Positions 45,203 to 56,946 of a DNA stretch of 64,000 nt are shown in pieces. The translations under genes were made by a program, and so were the position numbers. Within the stretch, counting starts at the first letter, position 1, and every line of letters begins with the position of its first letter. Under the pieces are notes generated by a model. The model was not told where the DNA came from. It ran no database searches and saw nothing but the letters and a program-made list of their open reading frames with translations. Location of the stretch: the NCBI RefSeq assembly GCF_002234675.1, contig NC_019872.2, positions 14,133,950 through 14,197,949 on the forward strand, in the 5' to 3' direction. This stretch comes from Oryzias latipes. Lineage: Eukaryota; Chordata; Actinopteri; Beloniformes; Adrianichthyidae.

Positions 45203-48200
45203 ATGTCTGGTGCAAAGGTGCTGCTGTACTTGCAGAGCCTGTCACGTAGGAAACCACTGGAGCCTGAAGGCGAGGTGTCCAACTTTTGCCGCTGCCTGAC
45301 CACTCTTGACCTGGTAGCGCTCGGGGTCGGCAGCACGTTGGGGGCCGGTGTTTATGTGCTGTCAGGAGAAGTGGCCAGAACTGTGGCTGGTCCAAGTATT
45401 ATTATCTCTTTTCTGATAGCTGCTGTGGCCTCCATCTTTGCAGGACTATGTTATGCGGAATTTGGAGCTCGTGTTCCAAAAACAGGGTCTGCATATCTCT
45501 ACAGCTATGTGACGGTCGGGGAGATTTGGGCTTTTATCACTGGCTGGAACTTGATGCTGTCTTATATAATCGGTAAAAATTTATAGCACTCAATAACCAT
45601 TTCAGTGTAACACACTGGGATGCTGTTATTCTGAAAGTTATCCAAGTGGCCTCCAGAAAGTGGCAAAAAGCCTTTTCCTTTGACTGCATTTTTCCGCTCT
45701 AACAAATTGTCCATGTTGCATTTCTTCCCTTGTTGAAGGGACATCAAGTGTAGCCAGAGCATGGAGTGGGACATTTGATGACCTCATTGGGGGTTTAATT
45801 TCTATTTCTTTGGAAAAACAAGCTGCAATGGATTTACCTGGTTTAGCCCCTTACCCAGACTTCTTTGCAGCTGGGCTTATCATGCTCTTGGCAGGTATGT
45901 TTCATAATCTACACTTTTATTATTTTTAGCAAAGGAACATAAATATGTCATGAGACATGTTTTCTTTGTTTATCTCCAGGAATTCTTTCCTTTGGTGTTA
46001 AGGAGTCGGCCACTGTGAATAAGGCTTTTACAGCTGTTAACATACTGGTGTTGCTGTTTGTTATCCTCTCTGGCTTCTTAAAAGGGGACGTCAACAACTG
46101 GTACATTGGCAAAGACACTCTTTTGAAATCATATGAGTAAGAACCTCCAATTGTTTTGTATTGTCTGCATAACTGTATTGGCAGTGCAGCTATATTTTGC
46201 CTCACTGCTTCAATAAACTGATGACATCATATCTAATAATTTCAGAAATGACACAAGCCTGAATGAAACCAGCAGAATTGGCAGAGGGGGATTTTTTCCT
46301 TTTGGCTTTGAAGGAACGTTAGAAGGAGCAGCAACTTGCTTTTATGCATTTGTGGGTTTTGACTGTATTGCTACTACAGGTAAACAAGTTGTTATTATGA
46401 TTATTTACATTCTATCTATCCACCTTCTACCTTTCTGGAGCGGGTGTGTAGGAGTAGCAGTTTAAACAGAAATGCCCAGACCTCCTTCTTGACAGAAATG
46501 TCCTCCATTTAAAGACTCCAAAGTGCTTCCATGTCAGCTGAGAGACAAAATCCCACCAGCGTATTCTAGGTCTTCTCTGGGGCCTCTGCTTGGTGAGACA
46601 TGCCCTGAAAACCTCCCCAGGGAAATGCCCAGAAGGTATTCGGAAGAAATTCTTGAGCTGCCTCAACTGGCTTCTTTTTATGTAGAGGAGCGGTACTCAG
46701 AGCTTCTCACTGCAAGTTTCTCAACTTAAATCTAAGGAAGTGCCCAGCCACCCTACAAAAGATATGAATTTCAGCTGCTTTCACCTGGGATGTTATCATT
46801 TAAATCATGACCCAATCCCTTTGCCCATTGCTGAGGGTAGGAACATCAAATCAAGAGCTTTGCTTTTGGACCCAGCTTTTCAGTACAACAGATCACTACA
46901 ATGAAGACACCTATCCACCTAATTCATCAAAGTTCATTGTGTCTACAAATTTAAACTGAGTTCCTAAATTATTTTTTATCAGACACGGTTTGTTTTTGTC
47001 AAATGTACCTATTGTTCCTATCCACCTGTCAATCTGACCCTCCATCCTTCCTCACTCATGAACAAGCCCCCAGAAACTCAGTCACTTGGGGTTGGAACGT
47101 CTCCCCTCCACCCCAAATAATCTTTTCTTGACGGAAAACCATGGCCTCTGACTTAAAGGTACAAATTCTCTTTCCCGTTGCTTCACACATCACTGTGAAT
47201 TGCCCCAGAACACATAGAAGTTCCTGGTTTCATGAAGCCGACAGAACAGCATCATCAGCAAAAAGAAGAATAGAAATCCTCCTGGTTCCCACTTTTTTGA
47301 TAAAGGGACCACCACTCCAGTATGCCAATCCAGGGGCAACGTCTTCATCTGCCACTTGAGGTTGCAAAGTCCTGTCACCCAAAAGAGTCACATGACTTCC
47401 AGAGACTTGAGGTACTCAGGATGAACCTCATCCGCCCCAACTGAGGAGTTTTCTGACCATCTCAGTCAGCTTGGGGATAGACTGGCCCACTCCTGGATGA
47501 CGTCCTTTGGAATGGTTTCTTGTTTTATTCATTCCCTTTGTATTTCTTTTTAACAAAAGGTATATAAAATAAATTATTTCTAACATAGTGAACCTTTTTT
47601 TAAAGTATATAACTCTTTAAATAATAAATGAAATTTTTGTTTGTCTGAAGGGGAGGAAGTTCAGAACCCTCAGAAGTCAATTCCACTTGGTATAGTGGCA
47701 TCCCTTCTCATCTGCTTCCTGGCTTATTTTGGTGTGTCTGCTGCTTTGACTCTCATGATGCCCTACTGTTTACTCAGCCTTCACAGCCCACTGCCTGTGG
47801 CATTCTCATACGTTGGCTGGGGCCCAGCAAAGTATGCAGTGGCTGTTGGATCCCTTTGTGCTCTGTCGACAAGGTTAGAAACACAGTAAATGTATTAGTT
47901 TTGGTTTTTAATTTTTCTCTTTCAGATACGCTTATTGTGCTTTAATAGACTTTAATTTAAAGTTCCCAGTTAATAGATAATACATATTAAATCAAGCCTA
48001 TTCATAACATATTACTTTTTCAAAAAATGAGATAATAAGTGATAGAGTTTAAATAAAGGATTTGATATATCTTCTACAGTTTGCTGGGATCAATGTTCCC
48101 GATGCCTCGTGTCCTCTTTGCCATGGCTAGGGACGGGCTGCTCTTCAAACCTCTCAGTAAAATGAGTAACAGACAAAGTCCTGTAATAGCTACACTGGCT

Positions 48201-50122
48201 TCAGGAATTGTTGCAGGTAAAAACTCTGATCACATAGATATACTTTAATAGAGATGCAGGATGTTTTTCTTTAACCAATCAGCCATGAAATGCCTTTTGC
48301 ATCATTCATACTATCTATGAGCACCACAACTTAACGTAAATTCCAGAGAAAATAAAACAAGCTGGGATTTGAACTTTCCAAACTACTGGCACTTTAAACT
48401 TTTAGAACTACTGCATAATAATATTAACTTTTCAAGCCTTTTCACTTGATCATTGTAACTTTAGTTGGCTAAAATTACAAGACAAGAATTTATTCGGAAC
48501 AATACAGATTCCTTCTTTCTGTTTGTGAATATAATTTTTTAACTAGAAAGAATCTTATGAATGTGTGCAGTATGAACACATTTCAGTTCAGAAATCTGCT
48601 GTACGCTTCCTGCAACAACTCTCTTTGTCCAAAAATGAGAAGTCGCAGACATTTTACTGACTCGAGTACATTTATGCTTTATTCTTCTTAGCGCTAAAAT
48701 GCAAAACTCAGTATAGAAATACACTTCAAGATAAACTAGATAAACCATTGTTTTAATAGAAGTATGGCTAATCTGGAGTCTTTCCCTTGAGACCTTTTGC
48801 TTTTCTGGTATTTTTTTCTTTTCCAAAACACTGCTTTATTTATTTAGAATTACAGATATAAAGTTTAAACCTTTAAATCTACATTTAACTTTAATTAAAT
48901 GAGGTCACAGGCAAGTGTGTTTATATGCCTATTGTTTATATTTGCAGCTTTTATGGCATTGCTCTTTGACCTGAAGGCACTAGTTGATATGATGTCGATT
49001 GGAACGCTTTTTGCCTACACACTTGTTGCTGTTTGCATACTCATATTAAGGTATGGTTTTATTACGTTTTCTAGAAAAAGGTGCTTACATTAAATTTAGT
49101 CATGAAAAATTCAGCTCTCTGTGTGTATCAGGAAAATACATTTCAATGAAGGTTGTGTTTTAAACTACTAACCATAACTGTCAGAACTGTTGCTAAAGTT
49201 TGGATAAAACTTCTTGGAGCTAAATGCAATACTACATATCTTAATATGCTCTTCCTCATAAAGGTACCAAGTTGACCTCAATGAACATTCAATCACAGGC
49301 AAACCAGAGCCTTTCACAATAAGTGGTGTGTTAAGTCCTCCATCTCAAGCAACATTCCGGACATCAAAAAATGTGTCTCTTTTAACTCTTTTTACTAGTA
49401 AGTAATTTTTCAAATTAAACTAAACACCATATTAATTGCTATTTTAATCAAACACTAATGTTATGTTGCAGTTTTTTTAGCTGTCATCTTAAGCCTTTTC
49501 CTTCTGGAGGCTGCCACCGCCCTGCACACCCATCAGGTGTGGAGTTTGCTTTGTGTCATTGTGCTTGTGCTTATGCTGGTTCTCACAGTTCTAATTATCT
49601 GGAGACAGCCACAGAATACATCGAAAGCTGCCTTTATGGTATGTCTCATTTTTTTGTTTTTGTTTTTTCTTCATGATGGAAATTCTTTGATGAAACTGCT
49701 AACTAACCATGCTTAGTAAAATAACTGAAAATGAAAGCTGTCACTGAGAACTCACTAAATGATTCTCGCACATATCCATGGGTTTGTCATAACACTTGCA
49801 CTCCTTGATGTGTGCAGGTTCCTTTAGTGCCCCTGCTTCCGAGTCTTAGCACTTTTATTAATGTATACCTCATGGTTCAGCTTGGATCAGACACCTGGAT
49901 TCGCTATTCAGTGTGGATGGCTGTAGGTATGAAAAGAATATTGCACTAATTTGAATATTGCTTTAACATTTCTCAAAACATTGTTTTGCATGAGAATAAC
50001 CACTAGTGATGTCTTTTATGTCTTTTTTTTTATTAGGCTTAATCATCTACTTCTGTTACGGAGTTCAGCACAGTGTCCAAAAACAAAGGCTCCAGAATTC
50101 ACAGAACCAAGTCCATTTTTAA
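45203..50122 (+). CDS. slc7a2: Cationic amino acid transporter, CAT-2-like (SLC7 family)
   Basis: Plasma-membrane transporter for arginine, lysine and ornithine. Eleven coding exons: 45203-45572, 45739-45894, 45980-46136, 46246-46379, 47651-47873, 48080-48216, 48948-49050, 49264-49397, 49472-49638, 49818-49926 and 50037-50122; 1776 nt, 591 residues, all phases consistent. The ATG directly follows a 3' splice site, so the 5' UTR lies upstream. CAT family motifs: [83 protein letters not shown], with about 14 membrane segments. [53 protein letters not shown] and IWRQPQN favour SLC7A2 over SLC7A1/A3. The C-terminal tail is about 50-60 residues shorter than mammalian forms, and no duplicated alternative exon for the CAT-2A/2B region was seen. 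It could be a teleost-specific CAT paralogue. Confidence 0.85.
46425..47520 (-). mobile_element. Decayed non-LTR retrotransposon fragment in an slc7a2 intron
   Basis: The minus strand shows broken reverse-transcriptase sequence, including [14 protein letters not shown] (about 47395-47435) and [17 protein letters not shown] (about 47290-47340). These resemble the widespread fish LINE motif DEIRPEYLK...PLDWQTGVVVPLFKKGD. The rest continues as the antisense of that family but is interrupted many times. It accounts for most of the 1.27-kb intron 4. Confidence 0.65.
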
Positions 50123-50743
50123 AGCATTAATGCCACGAAAGAATGAAATTACTGGACCTGGGAAAGATTTTTATTGGTTGACCGTGTGCATATCTCACAG
50201 TTGTGTTTTGTGTATTTCTTCCTTTATTGTATGTACAAAAAACTCTTTCTCAATGCTACTATGATTTATCTTCATGTCTTTTTTAGGTTGATGGTGTTTA
50301 AGCTGAATGCTTTTATGTAAACCACAAGAATACCAATGTTCTTTATAGATTATATGCAGGCTATGTTTAAATACAGTATGTAATAATTATTGTATTTTTT
50401 TATTCTTCTAATTATGCAACAGGGGGTGAAAAAGTTTGTTTTCTTCTTTCAGTTCCCTTTAAGATTGTGTGTGAAATTTTGTTTTTGTTTTATGGAAATG
50501 AAAGCAAATGAGTAAAAATATTAATATTAATATAAATATTAAAAACAATGAAACGGTGCACAAAAAATTTCGATCTTTCTTTCGATCTTTTTGGTTGGTT
50601 TGCCTTTACTGTTCTTCTGTTTGTCTTTCAAGTTTTATTTTATTTTATTTCATTTTATTTCAGGAACGAAAAAGGAACTCACAAGTTTCGTTTATGTTTC
50701 AGAAGGAAGTATTTTAACTGAACACCGTGTCTTCTGCTTCCAG

Positions 50744-50816
50744 CCAATTGGAGCATAGCATACGCCCTCAAGCAGCCAATCAGCACCTAACTGAGGAGAG
50801 CAGCGCATTGTTCAAA
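50744..50816 (+). promoter_or_regulatory. kif20a promoter: two CCAAT boxes and a CHR-like site
   Basis: CCAAT at 50744-50748 and 50776-50780 are 32 bp apart, and TTCAAA (a CHR, TTTGAA, in reverse) lies at 50811-50816. Paired NF-Y boxes followed by a CHR are the known architecture of G2/M genes controlled by DREAM/MuvB. The presumed first exon, ending at a GTAAGT donor after 51008, follows. Confidence 0.55.
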
Positions 50817-51231
50817 AAATTTCAACGCATTCAGGCGGAGTAAACAGCCCGGTAGCCCAGAAAACCGCAGTTGAAAACCCATGGAGAGGATTTACCAGAT
50901 ATTTCGATAGTGTTTAATTCTTTAGACAATTTAGGTGAGACAGAAAGGTTGGCTATTTCAAACATTGGGATCTAAGCGAAGGAATTTAAATCTGACCTGT
51001 GCTAATCGGTAAGTTTTTGTTTTGAAAACCTGAATTTTCAAGACATGACAAAACATATAAGGAATAAAAGTTAAGTTGTGCCAATAATTCCCCAAAGTAT
51101 GCTATGTTAGGTAACATTTGAAGTAAGTGTGTGTTTAGCATAAATACAAAATAGATTCTTCTGTAAATTTCATTTAGGGAGTGCCAACAACACTCATAAC
51201 GGGAACGTGGTGTGTTTTGTGACAGGAAAAC

Positions 51232-54200
51232 ATGGCGTTGGCGTTCTCTTTATCTTCTCCATATGGATGTCCATCCGACGAGGAGGAAGAGATGGCTGTG
51301 TTCGAGTCCACAGCAGCAGAGCACGGATGCCTGACCAGGCCGCGTCTGCCTGAGCTCTCGGTCATTTCTCCTGGTCTGGAGCCTCGATCATCTGTTGCAG
51401 CTCAGGTGAGGATCTGCTGAATCTTGCAGTTTGGAGTGGTCAAACACAAGGTTTTTGTTCCCGCTATGCACCAAAAATGTTAAAATAATTTGTTTTTTCC
51501 TATTTTTATATTTTGAATTTTGGCGTGTTTAGTGTCAAACTTATCAAAATATTAGGGAAAAAAAGCTATAAATTTGGCAGCAATCATTGATTCATGTGTT
51601 TTTTCAGAAAGTAGTAAAGAAATCTGGAATCTGTGATGAAGGGAATATGGAGAAGGTGAATGTTTTCCTGCGTATCCGACCGCTTACAGACTTGGAGAAA
51701 GAACAGGGCGAAGAGCAGGTGAGTTATGTTGTCATTTCCACAAATACTTTTTTGTGGTTGTTTTCAGTTTTGATGCTTTTTACACTTAATTTTTGCTCCT
51801 CTTTCAGGGCAGTGTGACTGTCCAAGATGATGCCACCGTGCTGCTCAAAGCTCCAAGAGAGTCTCAGAATTCAAAGACGGCAGAGAAGGGAGTCACTCAG
51901 AGCATTCACAAATTCAGTTTCTCCAAGGTAAAATAACCAAACACTGTATGGTACCTCTAGAAAAGATGGATCCACAATTTTCTGTTTTCTCCTGTTTTCC
52001 CAAAGATCTTTGGTCCAGAAACGACGCAGCAACAGTTTTATGATGCCACGCTGAAGAAAATGATAAATGAAGTTCTTAAAGGAGAGAACAGGCTTCTGTA
52101 TACATATGGTGTCACCAACTCTGGAAAGACCTACACCATCCAAGGTCAATTTTATTCATTCCCTGAGATGTTTTCAGCACAGCATCTGGTTCCTTTACTC
52201 CCATATTTGAGTTTTGAATGCCATTTTACAGGCAGCGGTCAGGAAGCAGGCCTCCTGCCTCGAGCTCTAGTATCCCTGTTCAGGAAGCTGCAGGGCCGCC
52301 TTTACAGCGCCATGGACCTGAAGCCTGTGATGTCTCAGGATGTGAGGCAGCTCGACTCAAGTGAGGTCAAGATGGAGGAAATTCGCAAAAACTCTCTGCT
52401 CAAGGAGGTAAATAGAAATGGAAAGAATGGTGCTATACTTAGATTTTGACACGTAATTTGAGGTGTTTATCGTTATTGACAGGATGAAAATCTAACGTCT
52501 CGGCGAGCTGGGACTACCACAGTTTGGGACAGCGGCGTTGGAGGACTTTCCTCCACAACTCAGATCACTACACAACTGGAAGGTGAGGAGGAAAGCCACG
52601 TGTTGACAAGTTCTGTCATTTTTAGATGAAAGTAATATGATCTAGTGAGGCATTTCCTACAGGCCCCCACTGTAAGAACGTATTCACCTGCTATTAGACC
52701 AAATTTTCTTTTTGCAGACACTGACAGTGTGTGTTTGGAGCCGGACAGCCTTTCTCTCAGTGGAGGGGACGACCTGGAAGAAGGGGTGCAGTTTTCCATC
52801 TGGGTGTCCTACTTCGAGATCTACAATGAGTTCCTGTATGACCTGCTGGATACCTCACTCTCCCTGCAGTCCCGAAAAAGAATCACACTGCGGCTGAGTG
52901 ACGACAAGCAGGGCAACCCCTACGTGAAAGGTAACACCAGCTGGTCCTCTGGAACAAGTCTCTGCTTTGTGTTTGACTGTATAACATGTATACATAACGT
53001 TGAGTTCTTCTTCCCCTTTCATCGCCACAGACCTTACCTGGATCCAGGTGCGGAGCGCAGAAGAAGCCTGGAAGGTTTTAAAAGCTGGATGTCGAAACCA
53101 GAGCTTTGCCAGCACTCATCTTAATCAAAACTCCAGCAGAAGGTAGGACCCCAGCAAGAGGTTTTCTGTTTTGAATTCTTTTTGTAGCATATCTAATGGT
53201 TAATTCATGAATTCAGCCACAGCATCTTTTCCATCCGCGTTCTGCACGTCCACCCCGATGCAGTTCCAGGGCAAGCTTTGCAAATCAGCGAGTAAGTTCA
53301 GCTGCAGCAAGCTCAAACTCAGTGACATTATTTTGGGCGCTGCCATGTTTTGATCATGCACTTTCCAGGCTGACTGTGTGTGATCTGGCCGGATCTGAAC
53401 GCTGCAAAGAGCAGCGTCTTGGAGAAAGGATGAAGGAAGCCACCAACATCAACACCTCCCTTATGACCCTGGGGCGCTGTATCAGCGCCCTGAGGCACAA
53501 CCAGAACAAGTAGGTGTAAAACTGACACTTTGGTTGGACCGAGCAGAACAAAATGTGGGAGCTGAGTTGTTGAGTGAGGGATATTCAAAGTATTTTGTAT
53601 CCCGTCAATAGATCACGGCCACCTCAAGTGGTACCCTTTAGGGACAGCAAACTGACGCGCGTCCTGCAGGGCTTCTTCTGTGGGCGGGGAACCTCTTGCA
53701 TGGTGGTCAACATCAACCCATGTGCTTCCACCTACGACGAAACCCTTCAGGTCCTCAAGTTCTCTGCAATTGCGACGCAGGTCAGAAAACGAGTCCTTTA
53801 CCTCGACAACTGGACTGGTTTAGCACTGCATAAAAGGACAAAAATGAAATAAAACCGTTCTTTTGCAGCTCGTCCACGGCCCATCTACTAAGACCAGAGT
53901 GGCCTACATTCTGTCCATGCTTCGTGAGCAAACGGCCAACAGGAACGAAAGCACTGTGATGGAGGAAGAAGAGGAAGAAAGTGATGTTGAAGACGGAGAC
54001 ATCACCATGTTAAACACTGAGGTAAATGTGTTGGATCTATTCCTGGTGTTCTGTTTTATCTCTGACCTTAAAAAAGATGTAATTTTCTTCTGAGAAATCT
54101 GATTTCACTTTGAGTGTTACAACATTTTGCAAGTGTTATGGAATATTTAAGATGAACATCTCATATCTGAAAAATTGTTCCCATTTTTAAATAGTTTAAA

Positions 54201-56103
54201 TGTTTTACATTTTTAAGACTTTGCTGCAAGCAATTGATGTCCTAAAGCGAGAAGTGCGGCGCCAGCGTGAAGAGAAAGTGGCTCTGGAGGCCAACGTGAG
54301 GGAGCAGGTGGTCTCTGAGATGATGGAAGTCATCACCAACATGCAGGAAGGTTTCAAGTATGTGTTTTTTGAATAACAATCAGAATTAGTTGTCAATAAA
54401 AGTCAGTTGGGGTCAGTTGAATTTAAACTATCAAAAGAAACATTACATCCATGATTCTTTTTTGTGTCAGTGACTCAAAAGTAAAAGTATGCAATAAGTA
54501 CACGTTTTTCTTTGTTGAGACGGCTTCAGGTGCTTAGCAGTTGCTTTCTTTTAGGGAAACCCTAGAGACTGAGAAAGGTCTGATTGAAGAGCTGTATGAA
54601 AACAAGATCGCCTGCCTGCAGAAACATCTGCAGAAATTCTACAGCCGAGAGCTCGAGGTCAGACTTGGATTTTCTATTTTTTTTTTTTTAACAGTTATAG
54701 GTTTTGTTTCCTCATAGAGGGTCAGGGTAACCCCCATGTGTCTAAAATCACTGTATGGATGTTTCATAGGAGCGGGATCAGGAGATTGAGGCTTTAAAGG
54801 CAGCTCTAAAAGAACAAAAGAAGGCAGCGGAAGGACCGGTCTCTATGCTGGAGCCTTTAGGAGACTCTGATTGTCCTCGGCGGTCGCAGCGGCTCAGCTC
54901 CAACGACGTCTGCAGACTGCGAGCTGAACTTGAACAGTGTCGCATCGAGCTTTTCGCCAAGACTCAAGGTAATTCATTTTTTCATGCATGTTTAAAAAGG
55001 TTATGTGAAATCGGCTAAATATTGAGTGTCTTAATCTGTTTGAATGCGCAGAACTAATGAAGCTGAGGGCGCAGTCCGAAGTGCCTGGTTCAGCTGGAAC
55101 TGTCACTGGTGCAGCTGAGCGCAAGCTGCAGGGCTGTCAAAGGGTCAGTCCACTGTCGACTTCTTTTTTTTTTTTCCATTTGTGATTTGTACGAATAAAG
55201 GTGATTCATTCTCCAACAGAACCTGCGGCAGCTGCGTCTGGACTTGCTGAGGCTGGGAGAGGAGCTGCAGTCTGGGGAGAGAGCCTGCTGTCGCAACACG
55301 GGCGGGGAGAGGCTGCGCCACACATTAACGGCTGCAGATGAGACACTTGTTAAGCAGGTACAGCCGCTTACAGCCAGGAGAGCTTAATCCCTCTGTACAC
55401 TCTGACTCTCTTGGTGTGCTCGGTCTTCTGTAGCAGGAAAAAAAGGCTTAAAATATGTGCCATTACACTTTCTTAGCTTTTCATGTCAGATGTGAGCAAG
55501 CCATCATTACAGCATTTAGAACGTAACTGTTCAGGTGTTTAATTCTCTTTAAATCTCTTTCTTCCCCCCTAAATTCTCTCTTTAACCCCTTGTCATGCAC
55601 AGGCATCTTTAAAACTAAACCTAGGGTTCTAACACGTTCTCCTGGTGGCGTACTACAGCATGCTGCACTGTTGTCTTACTTCCTCCCCACGTTCAACCGC
55701 ATCTCCTCCTCTAGTCTCATCTAACCAACTGACTTCTTCTTAGAACCAGATCCTGACGGAGCTGCAGAATGGCCTGATGTTGGTCAAAGCTGAGCTACGG
55801 CGCAAAGCGGAGACCCAGATGGGCCGCCCTGAGCTGCAACCGGCGGGCTTCGCCACGCCCACCACATCGGGCTTCTGTAAAAAGCGGGGCTGCACGCCCA
55901 CCGGCGACACGGAAAACCGCCCGCCACAGAAGCGTCCCTTTTTCCAGTCCCTGTTCCCGCCGCGAACCCCAACACCCAGATACTGCACCCGCGGCGCCGA
56001 AGAAGCCAACGCCACCCCATACATGCGGGTTCTAAGGTCACGCCAACAGACCCCCCCTCCTAGCCCAGTCCTCACGCCTCGTAGTGTCAGAGCGAAGCAC
56101 TGA
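51232..56103 (+). CDS. kif20a: Kinesin family member 20A (MKLP2)
   Basis: Plus-end mitotic kinesin of the kinesin-6 family, needed at the central spindle for cytokinesis and for moving the chromosomal passenger complex. Eighteen coding exons: 51232-51405, 51608-51718, 51808-51927, 52006-52144, 52232-52407, 52483-52582, 52718-52930, 53031-53142, 53217-53291, 53369-53509, 53612-53780, 53869-54021, 54218-54357, 54555-54657, 54770-54968, 55052-55143, 55220-55357 and 55744-56103; 2715 nt, 904 residues (human 890). Motor motifs: VFLRIRPL, P-loop GVTNSGKT (170-177), NSSRSH (378-383) and DLAGSE (412-417). The long insert between P-loop and switch I is typical of kinesin-6. A coiled coil follows (about 560-770), then a basic tail (KRPFFQSLFPPRTPTPRY). 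Poly-A signals AATAAA lie at 56321 and 56377. Confidence 0.96.
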
Positions 56104-56320
56104 GCTGAAATTCTCACATCATTCAAAAGAAAAGTTGCTGGTTATCTTTATACTGTTCTCATACGTTAATCGCCTGCTTTTTGCTTAACTTGCTGCCGTG
56201 CCAGATAGTTACTTTATAAGCCAGTAAAGCTGCAGGAGACAAAAGGAAACTGATGTGTGTAAGAACATCAAAGTACAAGCTTCTGAAGTAAAAAAGTTTA
56301 TTTCTGATTCCATTGACTTT

Positions 56321-56382
56321 AATAAAAGTAAAGTGTAATGGAAGCTCATGTTTGCAGTAACTTTTAAACTGTTTTGAATAAA
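56321..56382 (+). terminator. kif20a polyadenylation signals
   Basis: AATAAA at 56321-56326 and again at 56377-56382, 220-280 nt after the stop codon. The facing cdc23 signal (AATAAA on the minus strand) is at 56813-56818, so the two 3' UTRs end close together without clear overlap. Confidence 0.6.
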
Positions 56383-56946
56383 AATGAAACGGCTTTGATC
56401 TTATTTTGATTCAAAAATGTGTTACTGATTCATTGGAAGAAACCTATACGTTTTGGGTTTTTTTAACTGGCATTTCCAAGTGCTTGCCGTAAGTTTTTAA
56501 AGGAAAAATAAATGTATTTTTTCTTTTTCTGGTGAGGAACTTGATCCAGTTGTCCTCAAACATTATCAGCTTGACTGCAGTGTTTCCATGACCAAAGACA
56601 CCTTTTTTTGGGAGGTAGGGATGCTCTTTAGCTAATAAGCTTTAATATATAATTATATGCTGCATGGATCTGTGTTTATGTAAATATTTCACATCCTTCT
56701 CAATGTCTGGTTTTGCACATTAGTATTTAGCCAGTTTGGTCTGAATAAAATGGGATTCATAAAAAATGGTTTGCATGTATTTAATGTGAGAATGTAAGAA
56801 AAGTTTCACACATTTATTTATTTTTCCCAACAAATAGCACGTTTCTGTTTGTACACTGGTAGCAAAAATGCATCATATGTTGTCCAGAATTGCCTTTAAG
56901 TGAGAAGAAGGCAGAAAATGTATTAAAAATATAAACAGTCTGAATG

